A DNA stretch of 64,000 nucleotides from Paracoccaceae bacterium (GTDB taxonomy: Bacteria > Pseudomonadota > Alphaproteobacteria > Rhodobacterales > Rhodobacteraceae). The notes below the pieces were generated by a model that worked only from the letters and a program-made list of their open reading frames with translations, made no database searches and was not told the origin of the DNA. Where the stretch lies: the NCBI GenBank assembly GCA_016744015.1, contig JADGFD010000015.1, positions 1 through 64,000 on the forward strand, read 5' to 3'. The translations under genes and the position numbers were made by a program. Shown piece after piece: positions 19,278 through 28,112 of the stretch (positions are counted from its first letter, which is position 1; each line of letters begins with the position of its first letter).

Positions 19278-19835
19278 ATGTTATTTTTTAGAACCCTCAC
19301 TAGCGCGGCTTTGGCGCTAACCGTGCTCACAAGCGCCGCGCAATCGGGCGCATGGGATGAATACTCATCCTATGATACGCTTTATTCGCGCGGTTATTGG
19401 CGTTTGGACCTCAACCAGCACCCGGATAATTCGCAAAGCTGCGAAAGCCGGACGGTTAACAACAGCAGCTATGTTTTTAACATGTTTACGTTGAGCACGG
19501 GTGATTATGTGATCCAGTTTGAAAACGAGGGCTGGGATTTTGGCTTGGAAGAGCAAGGGCAGGATTTTGTGGTTGAGATTGACCGGCGCGGGCCGTGGAA
19601 TATTTCTGGCACAAAGTGGAGCAACAAAATCCGCACGATTGTGACTCCGCCAAACAATGGTTTGAGCCGGTTTTTTAATGAGGTTGCCCGCGGAAACACG
19701 CTTTATTTGCGCAATGATCGCGGTAATGAAATCGCCCGCTTTTCGCTGCGCGGCACCTCAGCCACGCTGAACCAGCACCGCGCCTGCGAGCGGCGGATTT
19801 TCAGCGGGTTCCGAAGCAACGACCCGTTTAACTAA
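19278..19835 (+). CDS. Secreted protein of unknown function (185 aa)
   Basis: A signal peptide is clear: MLFFR, a hydrophobic run rich in Ala and Leu, and a likely cleavage near SAAQSGA. The mature part is rich in aromatic residues and Asn and has two cysteines (in QSCESR and RACERR) that could form a disulfide in the periplasm. I do not recognise the family. It is followed by a strong terminator and probably forms its own transcript. Confidence 0.75.
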   Translation: MLFFRTLTSAALALTVLTSAAQSGAWDEYSSYDTLYSRGYWRLDLNQHPDNSQSCESRTVNNSSYVFNMFTLSTGDYVIQFENEGWDFGLEEQGQDFVVEIDRRGPWNISGTKWSNKIRTIVTPPNNGLSRFFNEVARGNTLYLRNDRGNEIARFSLRGTSATLNQHRACERRIFSGFRSNDPFN

Positions 19836-19855
19836 GCCAAAACAACACCTTTTCA

Positions 19856-19881
19856 GGGCGCTCAATTTGAGCGCCCTTTTT
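19856..19881 (+). terminator. Rho-independent terminator
   Basis: A perfect 10-base stem, GGGCGCTCAA at 19856-19865 and TTGAGCGCCC at 19867-19876, is followed by five T residues. The hairpin ends the transcript of the secreted protein gene, and its position argues against starting the next gene at the in-frame TTG inside it. Confidence 0.88.
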
Positions 19882-19893
19882 GACGGAGCCAAC

Positions 19894-21264
19894 ATGCCTG
19901 ACCAAATCCTTAATCACCTTGATGCCGATCGCGATGCCGCCCTTAAGCGCCTGTTCGCCCTACTTCGCATTGAAAGCGTTTCCACTGATCCCGCCTATAA
20001 AAGCGCCTGCAAAGATGCCGCCGATTGGTTGGTGGATGATCTTGAAAGCATCGGGTTTGAGGCCTCGCGCCGTGATACAACCGGCCACCCGATGGTGGTG
20101 GCACATGCCAAAGGCCCTGGCCCGCATATCCTGTTTTATGGCCATTATGATGTCCAGCCAGTTGACCCTCTGGAGCTTTGGGACCGCCCGCCCTTTGATC
20201 CGGCATTGGAAGAAACCCCCAATGGCGCAGTTATTCGCGCCCGCGGGGCCTCTGATGATAAAGGCCAGTTGATGACCTTCATCGAGGCCTGCCGCGCCTT
20301 TAACGCCGTAAATGGCACCCTGCCCTGTAGCATAACCGTTTTACTAGAAGGCGAGGAGGAATCCGGTTCACCGTCGCTTATTCCGTTCCTTAAAGACAAC
20401 GCCAACGAGCTGCGGGCTGATTATGCACTGGTTTGTGATACTGGCATGTGGGATGCGGAAACCCCGGCGATCACAACAATGCTGCGCGGCATGGTGGCCG
20501 AAGATTTTACGATTCACGCCGCTAGCCGAGACCTGCATTCAGGCATGTATGGCGGCCCGGCAATCAACCCAAACCGCGTGATGGCCAAGCTCTTGGCGGG
20601 CCTGCATGATGATGACGGCCGCATTACGCTTGAGGGCTTTTATGATGGCGTGGAGCCGGTTTCGAATGCGATAAAAGACCAATGGGAAAGCCTTGATTTC
20701 AAGGTTGAGGAGTTTCTGGGAGATGTTGATCTTAGCTACCCAGCGGGCGAGCGCGGCTTTACTGCGCTGGAGCAAATTTGGGCACGACCAACCTGTGATA
20801 TTAACGGCGTTTGGGGCGGCTATACGGGGGCTGGTTTCAAAACCGTGCTGCCCGCCGAAGCCAGCGCCAAGGTGAGCTTTAGGCTGGTTGGCAATCAGGA
20901 CCACGAGGCCATTCAAGCCACATTCCGCGCCTATCTGGAAGCTGGCCTGCCGCCAGATTGCACGATTTCGTATCGCGCAAAAGACGGCGCGGGGGCCACA
21001 AATATGCCGGTGGATGCGCCATATTTTACCGCCGCACGCCAAGCCCTGAGCGATGAATGGCCCAAAGAAGCTGTGTTTATTGGTTGTGGTGGCTCTATCC
21101 CGATTGTCGGGCATTTTCAGGAATATCTGGGGATGAACTCAATGCTCATCGGCTTTGGCCTTGAAGATGACCAAATCCATTCGCCAAATGAAAAGTATAG
21201 CCTCGATAGTTTCCAAAAAGGCGCGCGCTCTTGGGCGAGGGTGCTGCACGCGCTCGCGAGCTAG
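19894..21264 (+). CDS. M20-family metallopeptidase (dipeptidase)
   Basis: The 456-residue enzyme is a typical zinc dipeptidase/deacylase of the M20 family. Metal and catalytic motifs are FYGHYDVQPVDP, RGASDDKGQLM and LLEGEEESGSPS, and a dimerisation domain lies in the middle. It probably cleaves dipeptides in the cytoplasm, since no signal peptide is seen. I choose the ATG at 19894 with GGAG just upstream, because longer starts fall within the terminator. The stop forms CTAG shared with the convergent gene. Confidence 0.93.
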   Translation: MPDQILNHLDADRDAALKRLFALLRIESVSTDPAYKSACKDAADWLVDDLESIGFEASRRDTTGHPMVVAHAKGPGPHILFYGHYDVQPVDPLELWDRPPFDPALEETPNGAVIRARGASDDKGQLMTFIEACRAFNAVNGTLPCSITVLLEGEEESGSPSLIPFLKDNANELRADYALVCDTGMWDAETPAITTMLRGMVAEDFTIHAASRDLHSGMYGGPAINPNRVMAKLLAGLHDDDGRITLEGFYDGVEPVSNAIKDQWESLDFKVEEFLGDVDLSYPAGERGFTALEQIWARPTCDINGVWGGYTGAGFKTVLPAEASAKVSFRLVGNQDHEAIQATFRAYLEAGLPPDCTISYRAKDGAGATNMPVDAPYFTAARQALSDEWPKEAVFIGCGGSIPIVGHFQEYLGMNSMLIGFGLEDDQIHSPNEKYSLDSFQKGARSWARVLHALAS

Positions 21265-21518
21265 CCCCGCCGCCCGCCGCGCCTTTTCGGCTTGGCGGAG
21301 AGCTCTACCATGGCCTCATTTAGAATCGAGGTCATGGGATGCGTGTGAAAATCAGCATATTGCGCTGCCAGCTCACTGGCAGCCTGCCGCAGGTCTGCCG
21401 CCTCGCGCGGCTCTAGCGCCCAATCCAGAAAGATCGAGCGGCATTCCGGCGCGGAAATGCCTTCGATTTTATAGGCGTCAGCAATAACGCCGCGCGGGTC
21501 GAGGGAAGAATTGCTCAT
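21261..21518 (-). CDS. Conserved small protein downstream of glnE (85 aa)
   Basis: The 85 residues begin SNSSLDPRGVIADAYKIEG, have an acidic helical middle (EPREAADLRQAASELAAQY) and end in a basic tail KPKRRGGRRG. I recall similar small proteins directly behind glnE in other Rhodobacterales but know of no function. The ATG immediately follows the glnE stop, so the two are co-transcribed. No membrane segment or signal peptide is seen. Confidence 0.78.
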   Translation of the reverse strand: MSNSSLDPRGVIADAYKIEGISAPECRSIFLDWALEPREAADLRQAASELAAQYADFHTHPMTSILNEAMVELSAKPKRRGGRRG

Positions 21519-24275
21519 TTATAGCCCTAAAAGCTTGTATTTGATCAAATCTGCCATTGCCTGACGGGTCTCGTCAAGCACCTTTTCCAGCCCTCCAATG
21601 CTCTCATAACCGCTAGTACGCGCTAAAAGCTGGGAAGCGCCTGTGCCGGCAATCGTAGGGTCAAACTCGCCCTGCACCGCCAAACGGCTAACTTGCTGCA
21701 CGTTTTGATAAAGACTAAGCGCCGCTTTTACCTGCGTAGCCTTGGCTGTGCTAAGCCAGCCAGACATAGCCAGATCAGGCGCTCGAAGGCCCGGATTTGC
21801 GCCTTTAAGCAACCCGCCCGCTTGCAATAAAAGCTCCACATCCATCAGCCCGCCAGCACCATTCTTCACGTCCCACACGCTAGTATTGCTTTTGGCATCC
21901 GCCAGCCGCACCCGCATGTCTTGTAGGCTTTGCAGCACTTTATCCTCGTCTTGCCCCGCGCTTAACACATCCAAAATTGTGCTTTTCACCGCATTCGCCA
22001 CTGGCCCTGCCACCACACGGCTGCGCAAAAGCGCCATGTGCTCCCACACCCACGCCTCGGTTTTTTGGTAGCTCTCAAAGGCCCTAAGCGAAGTGGCCAC
22101 TGGCCCCTGCCGCCCTGAAGGCCGCAACCGCATATCCACCTCATATAGCCCGCCTTTAGAGGTGGATACGGTTAGCGCTGACACCAGCGCTTGGGTGAAG
22201 CGAGCATAGTAGGTTTGCACAGGCAGGGGCCGCCTGCCGTTTGAGGCCGTGACCTCGTCAGCGTCATAAACCACGATCAAATCAAGGTCGGATGACACCG
22301 TCATTTCGCGCGAGCCAAGCTTGCCCATGGCAATGACAGCCGCGCCCTTCCCCGGTGGCGGGCCGTGGCGCAGGCTGAATTGTTGCACGGCGGCCTCAAA
22401 AAGCCCGGCCACGCAGGCTTCGGCGATGTTGGAATAGGCTAGCGCGGTTTCGCCTGCATCCGCAATGCCGCGCAGCAAATGCACCCCAACCCGAAAGCGC
22501 TGTTCTTGCGCCCAAATGCGCGCAGCATCTAACTGCTGCTCATAATCGGTGCAATGGTTTAGCTCTGCCATTATCTCGGATTTAAGCACTTCAAGCGTAG
22601 GCATTTCCGTAAAAAACTCAGCCGAGATCACGGCCTCAAGCACCCGTGGGTTTTTGCCAAGGTAACCCGCCAAATCTGGGGCCATCGTGCAGATATCTAT
22701 CAGCATTTCTAGCAAGCCCGGATTGGCTTTGAACAGCGAAAACACTTGCACCCCCGAGGGCAAACCGCGCAGGAAATTATCAAATTGAATAAGCGCTTCA
22801 TCCGGGTTTTGTGCCTTGCAAAGGCTGGCCAAAATTTGTGGCTTTAGCTGGCCAAAAATACGGCGTGCACGGTCAGAGCGAAGTGCCGGATAGGTTAGCC
22901 AGCCCGCGGTGATTTCAGCCGCGCGCTTAGGGGCGCTCCACGAATGCTCACCCTCATCCGCTTTGGCATCATCGTTAAAAAAAGCCTCGGTAATTTGATG
23001 AACCCGCTCTAGCCGTGCCACAGTTATGGCCTCAAATTCCGCAAGGGACGCAAAGCCACTCAGCATTGCAAGCTGCGCCCGCTTGGCATCATCAGCCGGG
23101 ATTTTATGGGTTTGCGCGTCATCAAGCATCTGGATGCGGTGTTCTATCCTGCGATGCTCAACATAGGCGGACTTTAGTTCCTCCACCGCAGGCCTAGGCA
23201 CAAAGCCTTTATCTGCTAGCGCATCCAGAGCCTTGAGCGTGCCGCGCATACGCAGGCCACGGTCTTTGCCGCCAAGAATAATTTGCTGTGTCTGGGCAAA
23301 AAACTCGATCTCCCGAATGCCGCCCTGCCCCAGCTTCATATCATGCCCCGCCGCCACCACAGGCCCATGCAGGCCTTTATGCTCACGAATGCGCAGGCGC
23401 ATATCGTGGGCGTCTTCAATGGCGGCATAATCCAGATAGCGACGCCAGATAAATGGCTCTAGCCGTTGCAAAAACGCCTCGCCAGCGCCAGCGGCCCCCG
23501 CACAAGCCCGCGCCTTAATAAACGCCGCCCGCTCCCATGTGCGCCCGAGGCTTTCGTAGTAGTTTTCGGCAGGTTCGGTGGCGATACACACAGGCGTAAC
23601 CGAAGCATCTGGGCGCAGGCGCAGGTCTGTCCTGAAAACATATCCCTGCGCCGTATTTTCGCTCAAAAGTTTGATAAGCCGTTTGGTGATGCGGATAAAA
23701 CCCGCACGCAAATTGCCCCAGCTTTCTGGCGGGTGGCGGCTTTCGTCAAACAAGATGATCAGGTCTATATCGGATGAATAATTCAGCTCATAAGCGCCCA
23801 TTTTGCCCATAGCGAGGGCAAACATGCCAGCGGCTTCCTTAGGGTCAGCCTCTAGCTTACCCCGCGCTGATTCGGCCTCAACCAAAAACTGCAAACCGGT
23901 GTTTACGGCTGTATCAGCTAGACGCGTGAGCGCGTCAGTGATCTGCGCCAAGCTCCATAGCCCGCCGATATCTGCCAGCGCAATCAGTAATGCGCCGCGC
24001 CGCTTGGCAATGCGAAGGCTGTCTGACAGGGCCTGAAAACTGGTGGCTTCAAAATGAAGCAACGCATCAAAGCTTTCTTCAAGCGGTGCGCTGGCAATTT
24101 TTGTTAGCCAATCAGACTCCCTCTGGATTGAGGCGCTAAGGTAAGCACTGCTCCCCGCCACGCCTTCAATCAGGTCCAGCAGCGCCTCCGGCAGCCCTTC
24201 ACACAGCGCCCGCGCTTCGGCTCCGCGCACGGGGTCAAAGGGCTGCGGCGCATATTGCACCTGATCAAGGCGCAT
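21519..24275 (-). CDS. glnE: Glutamine synthetase adenylyltransferase / adenylyl-removing enzyme
   Basis: GlnE adds AMP to and removes it from glutamine synthetase in response to PII and glutamine. The 918 residues contain two nucleotidyltransferase domains. The N-terminal one (adenylyl removal) has YSSDIDLIILFDE near residue 170 and the C-terminal one (adenylylation) has SSDLDLIVVYDAD near residue 655. Both keep the catalytic aspartate pairs. It lies one base behind the PaaG-like gene and links to the NtrBC genes by function. Confidence 0.97.
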   Translation of the reverse strand: MRLDQVQYAPQPFDPVRGAEARALCEGLPEALLDLIEGVAGSSAYLSASIQRESDWLTKIASAPLEESFDALLHFEATSFQALSDSLRIAKRRGALLIALADIGGLWSLAQITDALTRLADTAVNTGLQFLVEAESARGKLEADPKEAAGMFALAMGKMGAYELNYSSDIDLIILFDESRHPPESWGNLRAGFIRITKRLIKLLSENTAQGYVFRTDLRLRPDASVTPVCIATEPAENYYESLGRTWERAAFIKARACAGAAGAGEAFLQRLEPFIWRRYLDYAAIEDAHDMRLRIREHKGLHGPVVAAGHDMKLGQGGIREIEFFAQTQQIILGGKDRGLRMRGTLKALDALADKGFVPRPAVEELKSAYVEHRRIEHRIQMLDDAQTHKIPADDAKRAQLAMLSGFASLAEFEAITVARLERVHQITEAFFNDDAKADEGEHSWSAPKRAAEITAGWLTYPALRSDRARRIFGQLKPQILASLCKAQNPDEALIQFDNFLRGLPSGVQVFSLFKANPGLLEMLIDICTMAPDLAGYLGKNPRVLEAVISAEFFTEMPTLEVLKSEIMAELNHCTDYEQQLDAARIWAQEQRFRVGVHLLRGIADAGETALAYSNIAEACVAGLFEAAVQQFSLRHGPPPGKGAAVIAMGKLGSREMTVSSDLDLIVVYDADEVTASNGRRPLPVQTYYARFTQALVSALTVSTSKGGLYEVDMRLRPSGRQGPVATSLRAFESYQKTEAWVWEHMALLRSRVVAGPVANAVKSTILDVLSAGQDEDKVLQSLQDMRVRLADAKSNTSVWDVKNGAGGLMDVELLLQAGGLLKGANPGLRAPDLAMSGWLSTAKATQVKAALSLYQNVQQVSRLAVQGEFDPTIAGTGASQLLARTSGYESIGGLEKVLDETRQAMADLIKYKLLGL

Positions 24276-24276
24276 A

Positions 24277-25053
24277 TTACCTGCCTTCGTATTTGGGCGG
24301 GCGCTTTTCCATAAAGGCCATCACGCCCTCGGTGAAATCACGGGTTTTGCCCGCTTTACCTTGCAGTTTGGCCTCTAGCGCCAACTGCTCATCGAGAGAG
24401 TTATCAAAGCTCGCACGCAGGGCTTGCTTAATGTATTTATAGGCTTTTGTGGGGCCTGCAGCCAGCTTGCTAGCGCGAGCGTCTATCGTGGCGGCAAAAG
24501 CGTCATCCGGCACGGATTCCCAGATCATACCCCAGTCAGCCGCTTGATCCGCCGTGATTTTATCTGCAAAAAGCGCGGCCCCCATGGCCTTGGCAAAGCC
24601 CATTTGGCGCGGCAGCCAATAGGTGCCGCCAGCATCTGGCAGCAGGCCAATGCGGGCAAAAGCCTGAATAAAAATCGCGGATTGCGTGGCAATTACCACA
24701 TCTGCTGCAAGCGCAAGGTTGGCCCCTGCCCCTGCTGCCGGCCCGTTTATAGCCGCAATTGTTGGAATCGGGCATTCATAAATCGCTTTGAGAAGCGGCT
24801 CATATTCTTCCAGTAGTGTGCGCTCCATATCGACATCACCAGCATTCACCCGGTCCCCCAGATCTTGCCCCGAGCAAAAGCCCCGCCCCGCGCCGGTAAA
24901 CACAATCACCCGCCCGTCAAGTGGTGCATGCTTGACCGCGTGCAGCAGATCAACCCGCATTTGCGCGTTTAGCCCGTTCATCACCTGCGGGCGATTAAGC
25001 GTGATTTTAACAATGTCATCATTAACATCATAAAGGATGGTTTCATATTGCAT
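24277..25053 (-). CDS. paaG: Enoyl-CoA hydratase/isomerase, PaaG-like
   Basis: The 258-residue crotonase-fold protein resembles PaaG, which isomerises epoxidised phenylacetyl-CoA to an oxepin. Matching stretches are GRGFCSGQDLGDR, NGPAAGAGANLALAADVVIA and GLLPDAGGTYWLP, where the Asp corresponds to the PaaG catalytic aspartate; the end ..GVMAFMEKRPP is also PaaG-like. Other hydratases share this fold, so the substrate is inferred. Finding paaDE in the same window adds some support. A palindrome sits directly upstream. Confidence 0.82.
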   Translation of the reverse strand: MQYETILYDVNDDIVKITLNRPQVMNGLNAQMRVDLLHAVKHAPLDGRVIVFTGAGRGFCSGQDLGDRVNAGDVDMERTLLEEYEPLLKAIYECPIPTIAAINGPAAGAGANLALAADVVIATQSAIFIQAFARIGLLPDAGGTYWLPRQMGFAKAMGAALFADKITADQAADWGMIWESVPDDAFAATIDARASKLAAGPTKAYKYIKQALRASFDNSLDEQLALEAKLQGKAGKTRDFTEGVMAFMEKRPPKYEGR

Positions 25054-25062
25054 GGCATTCTC

Positions 25063-25078
25063 CTGACCTTTTGGTCAG
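25063..25078 (-). promoter_or_regulatory. Perfect palindrome CTGACC-N4-GGTCAG before the PaaG-like gene
   Basis: CTGACC at 25063-25068 and GGTCAG at 25073-25078 form a 6-base inverted repeat with a 4-base spacer, ending 10 bases before the start codon and touching its ribosome-binding site. The shape resembles operators of TetR-type regulators of acyl-CoA or phenylacetate genes. The assignment is inferred from symmetry and position. Confidence 0.45.
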
Positions 25079-25119
25079 CCTATGCGCAAACAAGCAGAAG
25101 GAAAACCCCGAACGTGGGG

Positions 25120-25563
25120 TTAATCCTGTAGCAATCTTGCTAATTTTTCCTGCTCATCGGCGTTAAGCGCTTCTTCAGGCTGTGGCTTTGCCCGCCCGCG
25201 GATAAACACAAGCGCCCCAATGCCACCAAGCAGCAAAAGCAGCGGCCCCGTGAGCCATAGGATGAGGTTATTGCCAAAAAACGTAGGCTTCAGCAGCACA
25301 TATTCGCCGTAGCGATCCACTACATATTGTACCGTTTCCTCATCGCTATCCCCCGCAGTTAAGCGCTCGCGCACCAGCACCCGCAGGTCTGCCGCAATAC
25401 CGGCATTGGAATCATCAATATTCTCGTTTTGGCACACGACACAGCGCAGGCCTTTTGAAATCTCCCGCGCGCGGGCTTCTAGTGCTGGGTCCGCCAGCAT
25501 TTCAGAAGGTTCAACCGCCATGGCGGGGCTGGCGAGCATAAGAATAAGCAGTAGGTATCGCAT
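25120..25563 (-). CDS. ccmH: Cytochrome c maturation protein CcmH
   Basis: CcmH is a membrane-anchored thiol protein that presents reduced apocytochrome c to the heme ligase. The 147 residues have a signal peptide (MRYLLLILMLASPAMAVE), the redox motif LRCVVCQN near residue 40, and one membrane anchor (LILWLTGPLLLLLGGIGAL). I choose the start at 25563, after the ccmF stop, because it gives a proper signal peptide. It follows ccmF by 4 bases. Confidence 0.95.
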   Translation of the reverse strand: MRYLLLILMLASPAMAVEPSEMLADPALEARAREISKGLRCVVCQNENIDDSNAGIAADLRVLVRERLTAGDSDEETVQYVVDRYGEYVLLKPTFFGNNLILWLTGPLLLLLGGIGALVFIRGRAKPQPEEALNADEQEKLARLLQD

Positions 25564-25567
25564 CGGG

Positions 25568-27547
25568 TTACTCCGCTGGGGCCGCAAGGGGCTTGGTGCG
25601 CTTGCGTGAGGGTGCGGCCACACGATAGCGCCTGTCAAATAGGCTGGTCAGCCCGCCAAAGGCCATGACCAAGGCGCCGATCCAGATCCAGTCCACAAAC
25701 GGCTTTATGTATATGCGCACAGCATAGCCACCGCCCGCCTGCGGGTCGCCCAAGGCGATATAAACATCGCGCGTCAGGCTAATATCAATCGCCGCTTCTG
25801 TGGTGGGCATGCGCTGAACCCGAAAGTTCCGCTTTTCCGGATGCATCAGCCAGCTTTTCCCCCCGTCTTCAACCAACAGCTCAGCCCGCACGATATCATA
25901 ATTCGGCCCCTCAAGGTTTTCGACCTTGTTAAGCGTAAAATAGTAGCCGCTCACCTCGTAGCGCTCGCCAAATTGCGTGGTGCGGATATCTTCGGTTTCC
26001 CATGCGGTCACGGCGGAGATACCAAAAATGATCATCCCGAGGCCACTATGGGCCAAAACCTTGCCCCAGTCAGAGCCGGGTAAATTACGCAAGCGGCGCA
26101 GGGATTCACCAAAGGAGACCTTGCCAAAGCGGCTGCGGCTGGCAAAATCTGCCACCGCGCCCAAGATGATCCAAGCGGAGAGGGTAAGCCCGATCGGTGC
26201 CAGCATCCGCCCACCGGTTTGCAAAGCCCAAACCAGTGTGCCCAGTGCCACCGATAGCGCCATCACCCCCCAAAGGGGCCTCATGGATTTGCCCAGCTTG
26301 GCCCGCTTCCAAGGTAGAATAGCCCCAATCGGCAGTGCCATGGCCAAGAGCACCATAAAGGGTGTGAAGGCCATATCAAAAAACGGCGCGCCCACCGATA
26401 TTTTTTCACCGGTTGTGAATTCGATCACCAAGGGCCAAAGCGTGCCCACCAGCACGACAGCGGCGGCCACGCTGAGCAATAAGTTGTTCAGAACCAACCC
26501 ACTTTCGCGTGAAAAGGTGGAGAACACAGAGTGAGATTTTAGCAGGCCCGCACGGAAGGTATAAAGCGTAAGCCCGCCGCCGATGGCTATTGCCAGAATA
26601 ACGAGCACAAAGGCGCCACGGGCGGGGTCTGTTGCAAAGGCATGCACCGAAGTGAGTACGCCCGAGCGCACAAGAAACGTGCCGATAAGCGAAAACGAAA
26701 ACCCGATGATCGCCAATAGAACCGTCCAAGCCTTAAGCGTATCGCGCTTTTCAACCACAATGGCCGAGTGCAGCAAAGCCGTAGCCGCGAGCCAAGGCAT
26801 AAAGGAGGAGTTTTCAACTGGATCCCAGAACCAGTAGCCGCCCCAACCCAACTCATAATAAGCCCACCAACTGCCAAGCGCGATGCCGATGGTCAGGAAG
26901 ACCCATGCGGCCAATGTCCAAGGCCGCACCCAGCGGGCCCAAGCGGCATCTACCTTGCCTTCAATCAGCGCCGCAATGGCAAAGCTGAACGCCATAGAAA
27001 GCCCAACATAGCCGAGGTAAAGAAAGGGCGGATGAAAAGCGAGGCCCGGGTCTTGCAAGAGCGGGTTAAGGCCACTGCCGTTAGTCGGCGGAACATCTAA
27101 CCGCAAGAAAGGATTGGAGGTAAAAATCAGGAAGGCCAAAAAGGCCACTCCGATCATGGCTTGCACAGAAAGAACCCGCGCCCGCAATTCAGGCGGTAGG
27201 TTATTGCCAAAGGTCGCGACCGCCGCGCCAAAGGTCGCCAAAATCAGGTTCCAGAGCAGCATAGAGCCTTCGTGGTTGGCCCAAACGCCCGTCACCTTAT
27301 AAAGCATCGGCTTATCAGAATGCGAATTATTCGCCACCAACTGCACTGAGAAATCAGAAACCACAAAGGCGTAGGTAAGTGCGGCAAAGGCGCCAAGAAT
27401 TAGTAGGAGCTGGATTTGTGCGGTCGGCACGGCGATTGCCATCCAGTTCGCCCAGCCTTTTTGTGCCCCAATTATCGGAATGATGGCCTGCACTATCGCA
27501 AAAATAAACGCCAATATAAGGGCGTATTGGCCGAGTTCTACAAACAT
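25568..27547 (-). CDS. ccmF: Cytochrome c heme lyase subunit CcmF
   Basis: CcmF joins heme to apocytochrome c in the system I pathway. The 659-residue protein has many membrane segments and the heme-handling WWD-type motif WGGYWFWDPVENSSFMPW. Histidines such as those in NHEGSMLLW and FHPPFLYLGYVG are family-typical. It is followed directly by ccmH. The upstream gene on the same strand is a GTA-type holin rather than ccmE, so the ccm run is interrupted. Confidence 0.97.
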   Translation of the reverse strand: MFVELGQYALILAFIFAIVQAIIPIIGAQKGWANWMAIAVPTAQIQLLLILGAFAALTYAFVVSDFSVQLVANNSHSDKPMLYKVTGVWANHEGSMLLWNLILATFGAAVATFGNNLPPELRARVLSVQAMIGVAFLAFLIFTSNPFLRLDVPPTNGSGLNPLLQDPGLAFHPPFLYLGYVGLSMAFSFAIAALIEGKVDAAWARWVRPWTLAAWVFLTIGIALGSWWAYYELGWGGYWFWDPVENSSFMPWLAATALLHSAIVVEKRDTLKAWTVLLAIIGFSFSLIGTFLVRSGVLTSVHAFATDPARGAFVLVILAIAIGGGLTLYTFRAGLLKSHSVFSTFSRESGLVLNNLLLSVAAAVVLVGTLWPLVIEFTTGEKISVGAPFFDMAFTPFMVLLAMALPIGAILPWKRAKLGKSMRPLWGVMALSVALGTLVWALQTGGRMLAPIGLTLSAWIILGAVADFASRSRFGKVSFGESLRRLRNLPGSDWGKVLAHSGLGMIIFGISAVTAWETEDIRTTQFGERYEVSGYYFTLNKVENLEGPNYDIVRAELLVEDGGKSWLMHPEKRNFRVQRMPTTEAAIDISLTRDVYIALGDPQAGGGYAVRIYIKPFVDWIWIGALVMAFGGLTSLFDRRYRVAAPSRKRTKPLAAPAE

Positions 27548-27563
27548 GTTTCGAATCCTTAAA

Positions 27564-27595
27564 GGCTGGCTCGCGCTATCATACGCGAGCCAGCC
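27564..27595 (-). terminator. Strong hairpin between the holin gene and ccmF
   Basis: A perfect 12-base stem, GGCTGGCTCGCG at 27564-27575 and CGCGAGCCAGCC at 27584-27595, encloses an 8-base loop. On the minus strand it lies after the holin stop and is followed by TTTAAGGA, which contains the likely ccmF ribosome-binding site. The tail has few T residues, so it may stop or thin out lysis-gene transcripts, or shape ccmF translation, rather than terminate fully. Confidence 0.65.
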
Positions 27596-27638
27596 ACAGG
27601 TTCAAATTGCAATTATGTGATCGCGCCGATGCGACGCA

Positions 27639-28112
27639 CTACCCCCTTGACGATTGCCATTCCGCAAGAGCTGCATTTTCATTTGCAGATGCGGGCACAG
27701 GCCTTGCCCCCGCAGGCACATGTGCACGATAACCGCGAAAATGGCTCAGCTCCCGCGCACCAAAATAAAACGAAACCACCGCCCCCAACAGCCACCAAAG
27801 CGGCTCTGGCACATAGGCAAGCCCTTGCATACGCACCGAAAACCCCTCCGGGTCACTCATCGCATAAGCAAAAAGCCCAACCGCTGAAAGCGCCATAATC
27901 GGGCGCGGCAAGCGGTTTAACCCGTTTACAAATCTATCAAACCAGCCCAGCGGTTGTTGCTGAAATTCGGCCCCAGCTTGCGCCAGCGCCGCCTGATAGC
28001 GCGCCTGTGTCGCCATCTCGGCTTTGGTTTTATTAACGGTAAAAACCTCCGAAACCTCAGCCACGGCCTCCCCCACGCCCCTTGCAGCGCGGCCAATGCC
28101 CAGAATGCTCAT
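27639..28112 (-). CDS. GTA-type holin
   Basis: The 157-residue protein matches the holin family linked to release of gene transfer agents (GTA holin, Pfam PF11351 as I recall). It has a charged N-terminus, a conserved WFDRFVNGLNRLPRPIMALS region and two clear hydrophobic segments, one starting at PIMALSAVGLFAYAM and one at PLWWLLGAVVSFYFGARE. Holins make inner-membrane holes that let the endolysin reach the wall. It overlaps the endolysin gene by 4 bases, forming a two-gene lysis module. Confidence 0.87.
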   Translation of the reverse strand: MSILGIGRAARGVGEAVAEVSEVFTVNKTKAEMATQARYQAALAQAGAEFQQQPLGWFDRFVNGLNRLPRPIMALSAVGLFAYAMSDPEGFSVRMQGLAYVPEPLWWLLGAVVSFYFGARELSHFRGYRAHVPAGARPVPASANENAALAEWQSSRG

